NCBI RefSeq assembly: GCF_018143015.1
Contig: NC_054757.1
Span: 7,794,501-7,858,500, forward strand
Source of the DNA: Lytechinus variegatus
Lineage: Eukaryota > Echinodermata > Echinoidea > Temnopleuroida > Toxopneustidae
Length of the DNA stretch: 64,000 nt
Reading direction: 5' to 3'
Position numbers and translations under genes: made by a program. Below the pieces are notes generated by a model. It was not told where the DNA came from, did no database searches, and was given only the letters and a program-made list of their open reading frames with translations. The stretch's first letter is position 1. The number at the start of each line of letters is the position of its first letter. Below are positions 46,801 to 58,897 of this stretch, in pieces.

Positions 46801-49508
46801 TAAACAATAATTTTAGCTCGCACTCAGCGCTCGCATATATGCCCATTCTGCTTTATGAATGTATTAATTAATTCAATTAGTATAAGTTTGGGATTGTCAT
46901 TTTTTTTCAAGCAATCTGCTTATGATGACAATCCTCCTGCAAATTGTGAATATCATATAGTTAATCATTTTTGTATGTAAGTATTTTTTAGTACTCTTTA
47001 TTTATGATTCATGCCAAAAATGCTATACATATTATGTTTATTATGTTATGAAAAATGTATTATACGAATGTTTTTGATGCAGAAGAAAACAATAAATCAA
47101 ATCGAATCAAATCAGTTATTTGCTTAGTGAGACATGATTACATAAATGTACTTACAATGTTCCGTTCACAGATATAAAAAAAATCAACTTGCGCTTAATT
47201 CGCGCTCGCGATATTTGGTTAGTGAGATTCATAGGCCTTTCATGAATTCCTATCAACACTCCTTAAAATGTATCTTTTCAGGTAGGTATATCTAGCTATT
47301 TGCACACTCAGTATGTTGTAATTCAAAAGTTTTGGTCATGCCCCCGCCCCCCCCCCCCTTGCCGTGACCCAAGCCACTGGTGACAGGATTAAACTCTAAA
47401 ACAGTGAGTGTTTTACGGTGTAAGCATTTATAAGTTCCTGTAATACTTTCAGTTATTCACGTGTGCCACATGTTTCCGGCCCAAGTTTACCAACTCCTCC
47501 CGGCCGCCACTGACGTCTAGGATAAACCATATCCGAATCAACTCCTTATAACACTGACCATAAGGGCTATACCAGCTAACTAAAGAGTTCTAAGAACTTT
47601 CAACCGCACTAACTTGCACCGAGTATCACCACACCACTTATACTAGAGCTACCTTGATAGATAGTTAAATGTAGACCAATCAGAGCATTATAGATCAGTT
47701 ATACCGAAATTTTGATATAGACTTCAAGACCTATACATAGAATTTAAGCTTAGATATCGACAATCATAATTCTGAATTATTGCTTCTACCGCATACGGTG
47801 GTTTGCATGTACTTCGTTGATTTACTAGTAATATATACTATTAATTTAATGGAAAGGTTTATTGGAAAGCTAGATTTATTGAAATCTATTGGAAAGGTAA
47901 ATAAATGCTTCGTGATTTAACTTTACTATTTATGCTTCTCGTCTAAAATACCATACCATGGACGGTCATAAAACTGTGCATGTCGATGGGCATGGTATTA
48001 GCGAGCATAACTCCGTCACATTCAGATAATTCCCTCCAACAATTTATTGGATTTCCATTTTTGACATGTTTGATACTTATTTGCAGCTACATGCTAAAAA
48101 TGAGATAATACTACATCGCTTAGATTTTGTTTGTATTAAGCGCTGTAATGTTACATAATTATTATAGTATTATCACTTTATTATTATTATTATTATTACT
48201 ATTATTATTATCATCATTATTGTCATCATCCGATGTCGTCGTCATCATCATCATCATCATTATCATTATATACATGGATTTTAGAACGTAAGTAGCCGAA
48301 ATTTATTTTGGCAATATTTCATAAACTTTTAATGGGTATATTGTAAAGCAACATTCATCATTAGCCATACAATATGGTTAATATCATTGTTCTACACAGG
48401 TAGAGTTTAATCCTATTCTCTTCAATGAGTGGACTGTGGTTTACTTTTCGGGGCAGTATGTACTCGACTTGCTCAAGAAATGTAGTATGCATGGGCATGC
48501 TGTAAACGAGTAAATGGGGGGAGGGGGTGATCCAGGATCCTGTGGTCGGGGAGGGGCCATTCTGCCTTTTCATTATTCATTGGAAGTCCAAAACTAAAGT
48601 CGTCATAAGTTACAACGCTCAAGGAGCATTTAATAAGATGGCCTATGAATTAGATAGGAATTAACAATCATTTTCCAACTGTTTTTTTTTGTTTAATCAA
48701 AATCCTGATATAATTATTCTTCCTAGATCTACATACGGCAATGGACTTGACTTCCATCGCTACTTCAAGAGACTTCGAAGTAACATTTAAAAAAGCAGCT
48801 CGGTCAAGCACGTCTGCACCCAACACTTCAACTCTTCAACTCCGACCGACCATGATCACGAACCTCCCAACGATCACGACGTCGAGTCCGATAGCGACCA
48901 CTATTCCATACCCAAGCGCCATCGCACTAGCCGTGCTTTTCTTCATGATGACCATCGTGATAATTTTCTTACTGTCGAAAATCTTCTCGTCGAGACCGTG
49001 CTCGCCGCAGAAATATCCACACCTGGATAGGGGAGCAGAGTTTGTTCGAACACTTTCGAACCCGATTACCCGAGTGTCAAACGATGGCACTGACGTAGAG
49101 AGGTTAGTCCATCAAGCTGAGCATAATTTTCAAGATCATGAAAGACATTTGTATATCCCAATGACAGCAAGGACACAGTGGTGTGGTGCTCTGCAAGAGA
49201 GAAACGCCGGGGAAAGCACGGACGTCGATGACCAGCGGACGGACGACGATGACGACGACGAAGACTACGTTGAGCCTGGTGAAGATCTGTACGTGAATTC
49301 CTTTTGGATTCGTCATGTGCAGTCGGGTGATTGTGAAGTTCCTCGGGCGTGTTGCAAAACCAGCAACTTGGAAGACCTTGCCCGACATGGACCAAGACGC
49401 CATTTGACCGGTGACCTGCGGAGTCATGACGAGGCAAGAGACGAAGGAAATGATGATGAGTTTTGTCCTAACCCGACGTACGCTCCATTTGAAGAAATGT
49501 CTTTATAG
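43733..49508 (+). CDS. MAM-like single-pass membrane protein with tyrosine-motif tail
   Basis: Exons 43733-43802, 44940-45083, 45454-45707, 46019-46094 and 48727-49508 (TAG) give 441 aa with all phases consistent. Residues 1-20 form a hydrophobic signal peptide. Residues 24-181 resemble a MAM domain (Meprin, A5, mu): CDFG start, paired Cys (28, 43, 112, 146, 154, 163), DGYYVLQ, a central LSFFYKF strand, W136 and closing GVVAVDDIVVESF. A Ser/Thr/Pro-rich stalk (about 205-244) precedes one membrane helix (about 245-268). The cytoplasmic tail is acidic and holds YIPM (Y324), YVEP (Y362), YVNS (Y370) and NPTY (430-433). The topology suggests a cell-surface adhesion or signalling receptor. I do not recognise a named orthologue, and there is no kinase or phosphatase domain. 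Confidence 0.85.
44940..45083 (+). CDS. MAM protein exon 2
   Basis: Acceptor ATGCTAG ends at 44939 and donor GTAAGA starts at 45084. Encodes the N-terminal part of the MAM-like fold, with CDFG, the second Cys and the SQDW motif. Phase 1 at both ends. Confidence 0.8.
45454..45707 (+). CDS. MAM protein exon 3
   Basis: Acceptor TTCAG ends at 45453 and donor GTAGGT starts at 45708. Encodes DGYYVLQRMTGGG, the central beta strands and three Cys. It contains one N-glycosylation sequon (N128-I-T). Confidence 0.85.
46019..46094 (+). CDS. MAM protein exon 4
   Basis: Short exon encoding IVFKGTCGKNTGVVAVDDIV and VESFD, the characteristic C-terminal strand of a MAM domain. Acceptor ACATAG, donor GTTAGT. 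Phase 0 to 1. Confidence 0.82.
46449..46662. mobile_element. MITE, CTGCAAAAAC family, copy 2
   Basis: In the last MAM-gene intron. Shares ACACCAGAGAAGT, TTTGGAATTAAAC and ACACCTATCTGGTGTTA with 26151-26394. A retroelement tail (AATAAATGAATTGAATTG) lies directly before it. Confidence 0.65.
46680..47400. repeat. GCG-core repeat remnants in the last MAM intron
   Basis: Cores CTTCGCGCTCGCATT (about 46717), CTCAGCGCTCGCAT and TTCGCGCTCGCG (about 47200), then a C-run at 47341-47358. Related to the arrays at 8 and 9.5 kb. Confidence 0.5.
48180..48270. repeat. ATT/ATC microsatellite
   Basis: TTA units pass into TCA units, interrupted by CCGATGTCGTCGTC. Confidence 0.85.
48727..49508 (+). CDS. MAM protein exon 5 (stalk, membrane helix, tail)
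   Basis: Acceptor TTCCTAG ends at 48726. One open frame runs to TAG at 49506: Ser/Thr-rich stalk, hydrophobic helix (ALAVLFFMMTIVIIFLL), basic stop-transfer region, then an acidic tail ending in NPTYAPFEEMSL. A poly-Asp run (DDDDDDED) sits just before YVEP. Confidence 0.88.
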
Positions 49509-49742
49509 TTCTTCGTTATACGCAGGGAAATCATGAATGCATCTCATTGATCTGAAAGTTTAATTTTATTCAATTTTTTATGTCCATCCCAACTAAAAGT
49601 TGATTGTGGTTATTAGAGAAAATAATCAAACAATGTCTATGACGTCGAAAATTTTTATCAAAATTGGAAGTATAATAGGAACGTCATAAATGTCGTTCGG
49701 TTCACAAAATTATAATCATGTACATGCTGCAGTCGGTTTCCA

Positions 49743-49748
49743 AATAAA
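49743..49748 (+). terminator. poly(A) signal of the MAM protein gene
   Basis: Canonical AATAAA 235 bases after the stop codon, on the coding strand. It is the first one downstream. Confidence 0.5.
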
Positions 49749-51649
49749 GGGACAGATGATACCACCACTCACTATTTCTTTTATATTTCAATATATCGAA
49801 TGTGAAATATTATTATTTTCTTCTCGTAAAAAAAATGTGATCCAAAATTTGATTGGTCCCTGAACATGAGGCACTGCCAATCAGCCAATGTGGTAACGGA
49901 AGAAACTATTGTGACTTGACGAAGAGTCTGTTTAAACTGAAAACAATGAGTGGGTACCATCATTAAGTCTCTCCTATGTTTTGTGAAAAACCCGATATTT
50001 GAAAATGTCATCTCATACTTTTTTAACATTATGATGTTTATGACATTTTTTAGCGTTATATTTGTTTGATTTTTGTCTTTTTATTCAAATCAGCTATTTG
50101 CTGGGGTGGGCTTGCCCTTACTTAAATGGCAATTGTATGATAACGATCATAAATTATGATATTAGTATTGTATATTTTCATGAAATAGATCTATGCAATT
50201 TAGATAGATATACATAGAATATAATGACGAACAATAGTAATCTCGTAATGAAAATAGTAAATTTGATATTTATGATAACATCGATAATAATGTATTTTTC
50301 TTTAAATTTAGACAAAGTTCCCAATGAAGTCTGATATTGAAAAGAATACAAATTGCATATAACCTATTGTATTATATACTTATTGATTTTTATTATGTTT
50401 GTTTACTTTTGTTTTCACTCTAAACAAGAATATCCTTTGTGGACAGAATTTTTTTCTTTAGTCGGGAGTGCTTTTTATAAAAAAAAATAGCAAAATATTC
50501 CGGAACGAATAGTCCCAATAAATGATTGTCGTATAAAGGATGGGTTTTGGGGTGAACCATGGGCAGAAATCCCATGCAGGGGGGGGGGGGGACAGGGGGT
50601 ACGTGTCCCCCCTTCCCAAACTAGCAGGGGACACAATATCAAATGTCCCCCCTACTATTTTTGGCCTTTTACGATGGAATGAGTTTTCCAACGGAGTAAA
50701 CTAATTTATTTCGAATTATGTGAATGTTGTCGCTGATTGTATGGCGTAAATAAATACGACACAGACTGGGCTCTGTCAATCCTGTCATGAATTTTATTTC
50801 ATTTAGCTGCAATTATTTTGAAAGCAATTGATGCCAATTCAAAGTGTTTTCTACAGATTTAATTACGCATGCGTCAATTTCTTTAAAGATCACATTGCGC
50901 TCCTCAACGTTTCCAGAGGAATGATGAATTTCCATAAATCTTGATTTTCAAAAGCTTAGGTTGATGGGATTTATCACAATTCTTTGTAAAAACGGGTCTC
51001 GGTTGTAATTTGTTTTAAAATATTTTTTCTAAAGTATAAGAAATAGATTAACCTTCACATTCAACTTCAAAAGGTAATTTTAAGTCAGTTAATATTGTAG
51101 AAGTAAAGATTGTAGAGAAATGCCAACTAAATTGAATTATTAATTCTTATGGGTACTTTCTATTAAGTTTCGTGTCCCCTTGAAGTTGTAATTTTGGATA
51201 TATCAACCACAATGACTTGATGTAATACTAAGTTTGACTAATGAATAGAAGGGTCCAAAAGGGAAAGGCTATGAAAAACAAAACAACATCATTAATTGCA
51301 ATAATGATGGACATCAATGTATTTCAATTTTATACATGATAAATTAAGAAAAAAGTGATGAGTGGTTTTAAAATAAGCTGCAACGCGGTATCTGAGCACT
51401 CATCACGCTTCATTAAGGGAAAACATAATTTGATGAATTATAGATAACAAATATTATAAACGAAACTGAAATGTAATTGATACCCAGTCACCAAGATACT
51501 CACTGTAATATTTTTTTCTTTTAATTGATTTGAAATTCGTAGGGAACCACTTGTGAGCATACATTTGAAGTTTTCTTATTATTTTTAAAATGCCATTGCG
51601 TTATGAAATTGCTGGATTTATTTTATTGTATCGTATATTATAGGCATAT

Positions 51650-52103
51650 CAGGGCCCATCTTACAAAGAGTTACGATTGATCCGATCAATCCTAACTCTA
51701 TGGAAATCCATCAGTGTCACTAGCGTACCAACGGGGGGGGGGGGGGCAGGCAGACTGCCCCCTGACGAGTCACAACCCATGCAAGGGACCTATCCCTGCC
51801 CCCCTCCTCCTGACGAGAAGTTGAAGACCTTTTTTTTTGCTTGTCAGTTTTTTTTTCTGGCGCAAAATCCTTTATTTTTAGGCACGCTAATAAAAAAAAA
51901 TCAGTGCCATAATTTTTTCCTACGAAAAACTTGCACAATGTCGTCTGTATGCAAAAAAAATTCAAGAAAACAATGAATGCATGTATATACATCACAGCTA
52001 GAAAATATTTCGAACAAACATGCATAATAGATGTTGATGTTGCTGGCCGTCCATAGTTACAATTGATTGGATCAATCGTAACTATTTGTAAGACGGGGCC
52101 CTG
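51650..52103. mobile_element. palindromic MITE interrupted by a second element
   Basis: Outer arms: GGGCCCATCTTACAAAGAGT with CGATTGATCCGATCAATC, and GATTGGATCAATCGTAAC with GTAAGACGGGGCCC. The inside from about 51719 to 51891 is a G/C-run repeat with ACTAGCGTACC-like ends. The 220-codon minus frame over it is spurious. Confidence 0.55.
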
Positions 52104-52237
52104 GTATGTATCTTTTCTAGAGGAAGAAATAAAAAAATTGTCTAAAATAGTATTGTGTAAACACCTTTTTAAAGTCAACGATTTTGTTGAACTTGGGTTC
52201 ACAACACAAAAACAAGCAGAAAATAACGAGGATTTAT

Positions 52238-52385
52238 ACCATGGTAACATTTGTTTTACGGCGGCCGTACGGCGAGTCAAAAAGAGTGGTTTTAACATTT
52301 TTGTACCAGCTACATATAGGTGGTTTGAATAAAAAAGAATAAAACGCCTGTTTTCGACTCGCCGTAGAGCAAATGTGACCAATGT
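52238..52385. mobile_element. 160-base MITE family, copy 2
   Basis: Shares GGCGGCCGTACGGCGAGTC and the closing AGAGCAAATGTGACC with 30086-30245. Ends more diverged. Confidence 0.7.
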
Positions 52386-52998
52386 TTTAATATTACCTCA
52401 AAACTTTGGCTGCTAACTGCAACCTTCGTCAGCGATGTGACCCGATTTGACCACAAAGTTCAACAAAATCGTTATCTTTTACCAACACAGTTGAACTTTC
52501 ATGAAACTTTTTCAAGTGTTGGGAAACAAGAATGTGATATCACATTTATTCGCTGTTGTTTTTATTGTTGAGAAATTTCCTCAAGATTTCCCCAAACTTT
52601 TTTAAACAAACAAAGCAGTACAGCTTGTACATGATTGATTTTCATTGTCTTCCGCTAAATATATTCTCATAAATAATTGGCTGAAAATTCCCTACTCTGT
52701 GAAGCTCTTCATAAATTTCCGGGTGAGTAATCCGTAGGGGCACAGCGTTTTTTTTTTAATCTTTCAGAAACTACTTTTCGGAATTCTCTTGTGGTATCTT
52801 ACTAGGGATTTCATTGATATGTGTGGAAAATTGATAAATTCCTTATCTTTTAGCTTATAAAGAATTAACATCTACGACAAATGGTTATGTTTAAGGAATT
52901 TTCGTTCTGCTTTTCATTTTAATCCTATTTCATTTCGTGTTTCGGCACCCGTCCCCTCACCCTCCCTTTGCGCATTCATCTGTAACCAATCGAACGTT

Positions 52999-53462
52999 AA
53001 GGCATGGTCACACCGCCCCGGCGTTGTTGGAGCGGTCGTGGAGCGGAGAGAAAAAAATCATCACCGCTCGCTACCGTTCACCATTTTCGATTTCGATTGT
53101 TTTTTTTGATTTTGTTTTCGATTTTTCCCCAACATTGAGAGCGAGATTCGACCCTCTTTCCCTACCGCACCACGACCGCTCCAACAACGCTCGGGCGGTG
53201 TGACCAGGCCTTTAGATTTAAATTTAAACCTAAAGGAATGGTCACACCGCCCGAGCGTTGTTGGTGCGGTCGTGGTGCGGTAGGGAGAGAGGGTCGAATT
53301 TCGCTCGCAAAATTGGGGGGAGGGGAAATCGAAAACAAAAATCGAAAAAAAAAATCGAAATAAAAAATGGTGAACGATAGCGACTCTATCGAGCGGTGCT
53401 GATTTTTTCTCTCCGCTCCACGACCGCTCCAACAACGCTCGGGCGGTGTGACCGTGCCTTTA
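52999..53462. mobile_element. head-to-head pair of one MITE
   Basis: 52999-53213 and about 53235-53462 are inverted copies. Each has ends ATGGTCACACCGCCC and GGGCGGTGTGACC plus AACAACGCTCGGGC. Together they form a 460-base near-palindrome. Confidence 0.75.
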
Positions 53463-54501
53463 CGGATTCAAATTTAAAGCTTAAAGATTTGAATTCTAAT
53501 ATTTTTGTAGTTGAAAGTTAATCCTTTGGATTATTATATAACCAATCAGCATTTTTTTAGTGTAATGTTTAGGATTATCAAAGCCGTTGCAAAGTTTTAT
53601 ATATTTATGCATTAATTTATTTATCTCTGAGGGGGAATGCAAACTACAAGCTCTACTTGTCATCATTTACTCACAAAGTCAGTTTGATACCAAAATTATT
53701 GATTTTATGAGACTCATGTATAATCATTTTATTAACGGTGACATTATTTATGACAATTTTGTAAATGTAGAAAAAATAAATGAATGAATAAATAAATGAA
53801 AATTACATAAACATGACGTCTTTTTCTCAATTGAATAAATTGAATTGTAGGGCCAAACGATTTTCTTTTATATGTTTTTCTTTTTGTTCTTTCTTCTTCT
53901 TTCTCTATCCCTCTTTCTATCTTTTTTTCTGAATTATTTCCCACATTCTAAGGAGGCGGTCGCACTGAATAAAAGTTCGCTTCGGGGGTCTGGGTCTAGT
54001 ATTGGTTTTTATTTGGCTACCGAGTATTTGCGTGCTTTCATCACGAATTACATGACAAAGCTCCGAAGTCGATTACTTCAAGTGAATACTTTCTAATCTG
54101 TTTCAAAATGTTTCTACTTTCACAAATACATTCCCACGGTACTCTAATAATTAATGATGTCCTGTTTCACTTCTTAACTTGAAAAAACTTAATTCTATGT
54201 ACTTATAAGAGTCATTTTGTTCTTCGCAGCAGCTGATTTTTTTTCAAGTGCGAAACATTTATTACATGTCAAAATGTTGTACTACAATATGGATTGTTAC
54301 TTCAAAATAAATTGATAAAATCTATTTCAGAGTTTCTAGTTTTGTTGGCACGTGATGCGATTTGATATTCATGTTTATCATGTGGATGTGCGTGTTGTAG
54401 CAATTATATTACTAACCGTTTCCCTTTCTTCACTTTTCTTCCTGTTCTCTCCACCCTGTTATTCCTCCTTTTTTTCAATGCCCCCATAAAAATAATCACA
54501 G

Positions 54502-54688
54502 TGGGGAGGTAGATGGGGGAGGAGGGGGCACCCTGCCTATGATCTTGCCCCTAAGTGACTCCCACTTCATACACAATGCCTACATCAGAGGCAGCGAAGC
54601 ATCCTCCAGAGTGGGATGGGCACCTACAAAAAAGGACACTTTATTGAAAATTAGAAGGCAAAGCGATGAAGAAGGTTTTACAGGGCCC
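54502..54688 (+). other. possible orphan exon, 62 open codons
   Basis: Preceded by about 80 bases rich in pyrimidines and an acceptor ATCACAG, followed by donor GTAAGT. One frame is fully open and reads protein-like (SDSHFIHNAYIRGSEASSRV, then GWAPTKKDTLLKIRRQSDEE). No partner exon was found and it starts in a G-rich stretch like local repeats. I do not recognise the sequence. Confidence 0.25.
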
Positions 54689-56516
54689 GTAAGTCATGTT
54701 CGGATATAATATTATAGACATATCTGATAATATCAATTACTGTAACCTGATGTTACAGTATATAGACATGCTTTGATGGCCGAGATGGGGGGGGGGAGTA
54801 ACGGGACGTTCTAAAAGTGATGTCATGTAAAAGTGATGTCATGTCATGCCTTTTTTTTCTCAGTTGAATAACAGTGGTAATATCATAATACATGCACGAT
54901 TCAGACCTCTCATTTTTATACTCCCCTTTTACTTTTTTCGCCCTCCTTTTTTTCTACTCTTCGTCACTACTTGAAAAAAAAAAATCATATCGGGCAGTTT
55001 CCCTTGCCCCCTGTGCACGGCGCCACCCGTTGCAGTTGGTAGAAAGTGGACACTGAGTCGAAAAGAGGTGGAGTGTTAATGCGCAGTCCCACATGCTAAA
55101 CCAGATACGTTATTTCCAATGACTTTCAGCGGTCGGTTTTGATTCATTTCCCTTGGTGTGACAGTGGCACACTGATATACAGATCAGTGCTGTGGCATTT
55201 GGAGGAGATAACTGTGAATAAATCAGACAAAAGAGGGCGCCTGTCCAAGCGGGCTTTCATTCAAATATTAACAAATGAACACGGTTTCTTTAACAAGTTT
55301 ACAATCAGCCGATAAGTGAATGATTTCAGTCGCTTTAAACTGTATTGCAAACCTGTTATTATAATGAGAACCTTAAATGGTGGCTCTTCTTCTTCTGTAA
55401 AATTAATAAAGATATTTATTATATACAGGAAAAATACAGTCACTCGCCCTTTGTAGAATTATAAAGGACATTTATTGCATAAAATAAACAAAATATAAAT
55501 AGAAAGGAAAATAGTCACTCGCCCTTTGTAGATTTAAAATGAGATTTTATTGTGGAGGCAAATTTCAATATTGAAATTAAAATTATAAATTGAATTAAAA
55601 AAAAATCAGTCATTGTATATGTTTAAATGATGCACAATTATTCAGATTCAATATATTTCCAACAGAACATAAAGAATAATACAAACTATTTTAATACATT
55701 TATAACAAACATTTACAATATACGAATTATTGTCATTTGAAATATATTCAATAACATCAATGATAATTAACATAATATGGTACATTTTGTAGACAAATTA
55801 TAATATATAACCTAAATAGAAAAAAAGGGAGCTGTGGAAATGGGAGATTCACTTAAAAGCATATCTTATATATTGTGATCATTCCTAAAGTACGAAAAAG
55901 GAAAGAGGAGAATTACTATAAATTAAGTTTTACTATAAATTGCAATGAATAAAGTAAAAGGGATCACTTATTTGGAAGTGGACGGGCACTTATGTTAAAG
56001 CGATTTACGAAGAATACAATGTGTTTAACAGGTATACAATAATTGTGTTGAAATAGAAGAGAAGTTACTTGAATATAATATCATGCGATATGATAAAGTG
56101 TAGAATGAAGACAAATCTTTGTAAAAACCAGGACAAATATGAAATGAAATATAAATTCAATTAGGGGATAAATATCAGCATTGTAATTACTGATACTGGA
56201 ATCTTGATAAACAGTATTGTAAGAGGAAATTCTGAATAAAAATAAAAGGGAAATGGATTGAGCAATGAAGGATAAGATACTTATCGCATTGCGGTGTTAT
56301 AATCAAAACAATATTGAGACTGAAGAAAAGAAACACTGTTGATGACATTTTCAATTAATTAAAGTAGAGGGGTAGATATATGAAAATGCATTAAGAAATG
56401 TAAAAGAACACTGAAATTCAGGTAATGTTTTATAAATAAATATATTTTACAAAACGACATCAATCAACCATCGAACCTATATATTTTTATCATTAAAAAA
56501 AACCCAGCAGCATGAA

Positions 56517-56552
56517 TAATAATAATATAACTACTACTACTACTACTACTAT

Positions 56553-56584
<32 letters not shown>

Positions 56585-56680
56585 ATAATAATAATAATAA
56601 TAATAATAACAATAATAACAATAAAGATAATGATAATAATAATAATGATGACAATAATATAATAATAATAATAAGTAGGA
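56517..56680. repeat. ACT/AAT microsatellite
   Basis: Long ACT run followed by AAT units with interruptions. Frames in all registers give homopolymer proteins and are not genes. Confidence 0.9.
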
Positions 56681-56738
56681 ATAAATGCATTTAATTCGGT
56701 CATGATATTCTCGGAATACTCAGCAGATATTTTCATCT

Positions 56739-56897
56739 GGGGACCGTTTCATCAACATTTCTGTCTGACAAGTTGTCAGATCTGACAACTTTCCTTGATT
56801 CTGATTGGCTGAGAGGCACTGTTACTATAGTCACCGTCGGATGAAATGGGACTTGTCGGATAAAACGTCTGACAAGTCCTTTCATGAAACCATCCCC
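56739..56897. mobile_element. palindromic MITE, GGGGACCGTTTCAT ends
   Basis: Inverted ends GACCGTTTCAT / ATGAAACCATC with TCTGACAAGT inside each arm. A fragment may exist near 29190-29260. Confidence 0.65.
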
Positions 56898-56936
56898 TGA
56901 TCCCACTCAAAGGAATACTGTTTGAACAGCCGTTCT

Positions 56937-57083
56937 GGGGCCCGTTACAGAAAGAGTTGCAATCAATCGCAACTCTAAAAATCATGCGCAACTTGGTTTT
57001 CAACCAATCAACAGCGCGCATTTGGGACTTGCGATTGATTTCTTGGCTTGCGTTTAAACGCAACTCTTTCTGCAACGGGCCCC
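56937..57083. mobile_element. palindromic MITE, GGGGCCCGTT ends
   Basis: Ends GGGGCCCGTTACAGAAAGAG and CTCTTTCTGCAACGGGCCCC are inverted. Same terminal style as 6200-6356. Confidence 0.75.
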
Positions 57084-57871
57084 AGATGATTTTACTCAAC
57101 CAAAATGCCGGCACCCTCTCGTGTTTTTTTTTCACTGAAAGTAAATGCACAGAAGTCAACTCGCTGCCGTTTTTCTGAGAAGAATCTTCTGGCTTGTTTG
57201 CTGCAAAAGCATTCGACTTAAAACGAACAAAAAAATAAAAAAATATCTGGAGAACTAGCCAGAAGCAATGAAGGGTTGAAGTCCATGCTGTGAGAATAGA
57301 ACAAGTTTTTCTTTGGCCCCGTTTCGACCCATTTTAGGGCATTCATCAAGTTCATGTCAAAGGGATCATTGTACATCATGAAAATCGCTTAGGGTTCACT
57401 TTGGAAACGTTGGCCTTATCACAGTCCTGCTTACAGGATATCGTGTGCAATGTGTGATGAGAATTCGGGCGTTTCTGTGAACATTAATATTAATTAGTTT
57501 ATTATTTCACTTAAGACGAAGACGGAAATAAAGATAGGAGTACATGGCTATCGTTTCATAGTTGCGTTTCATGCGGAGAGTCTATATCGGGGATCATTTC
57601 TGGTGAATTATGTCGTTATATCTTCGGGAAAATACTACGTCCAACTCGGGTTCTATGACAACAAGAAGTGATAACTCCTTGATGATAGAATGCACAGGCC
57701 TTTAGTGAGTAGAATTTCTTTTCATTACGATAACGACTCTATACATCCTTACATCATAATTTTTTTTTAAACAAGTGCACACCTAGTTACCAATAATGCA
57801 TATAGTATTTCCATTTATTTGAAAGCAGGATAAAAGAGCATTGTAGATTAAATGCCTTGCTCACGGGCATA

Positions 57872-57946
57872 GGTTCCGCGGCCGGGGATCGAACCCCGGA
57901 CTTTCCATGAATAGCCAGGCGCCTTAGACCACTCGGCCACGGCACC
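57872..57946 (-). mobile_element. tRNA-Leu-like SINE head
   Basis: A-box TGGCCGAGTGGTCTAAGGCG and B-box GGGTTCGATCCCC are intact, with a 7-base acceptor stem (one mismatch) and a good T stem. The anticodon arm does not fold and a long variable arm is missing. The following GGGCA/TTGC text (57856-57870) is typical SINE body. Treated as a SINE, not a tRNA gene. Confidence 0.55.
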
Positions 57947-58897
57947 TCCATAATGATTCTTTTTTCCGATTCACTTTGAATTTCCTAAAAAGGACTTACC
58001 AATCTGATGGTGAGTATACCTTTTTATCATGGACCCGGGTCCATGGCATAATCATGGTAATGTATCCGATGGACAAAAGTATAGTCGAAATCATCCAATT
58101 AATTAGTTAGAATTTCAAAATTATTAACCACTTTATTCGGCCGAACACATTTTAATCTGAATTAAGAGTGTTGGTCACTTTATCTTCTCCGCAAGCAGAC
58201 ATTGTGGAACATTATGCTCCTTTAAGGACGCACCCGGGGGAGGGCTGGAAGTTTGGGTTGATACATATTTTTCCCCCTTTTTTGACAATTTGTCAGTGGA
58301 CCAAGTTTTCTTTTTTTACTGTGATGGTGAGTTAAGGTTTTTTTTCTCATCTAACAAGTCAAGTATTTTTTTTTTTTGGGGGGGGGATCGTCCAGCCCCC
58401 TGGATAAATAATGGTGCGTCCCTTATCTATAAGTAGTCTCGTTTACATAGTAGATTTCTTTAATTTGTCTTCTCCAAGCATTTAAGAAATCAATTTGAAT
58501 TGTAGACACAAAAAGTCGATGGCAATAATTAACCCTATAATAATAAGAAAGAGGTGACTGATTCAGTCCCTCTCTCATTACTGATTACGCGTCAAAATAA
58601 CCCAAGCACACTTTTTAGGGTTAATTAAGAAAACGAACCTCGCCATGGACTGTGTAAGATAGGATATGACGTCATCTCGTCGAGTAGATGACGATTATAA
58701 CGGCTACCAGTGCTTATCAATATCAATTACGAGTACCTAACTTAATTAAAGTCATAAAACTTAACCTAAAGTCGTAAAACTATAGGATATCCCTTTATTT
58801 CACCTGGAACAAATCGAATTTACTGTATCTTCCCCATGTTGACTGACTTGAAGAGTTTCCTAACCCTTTCGGAGGCGGTTGGACACTGGTCTTTATT

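Noticed and set aside
51720-52382. 220-codon open frame on the minus strand
   Set aside because: It runs through two MITEs and a G/C-run repeat, with no domain and low complexity.
57872-57946. Functional tRNA-Leu gene
   Set aside because: No foldable anticodon arm, no long variable arm, one acceptor mismatch, and SINE-type sequence adjoining.
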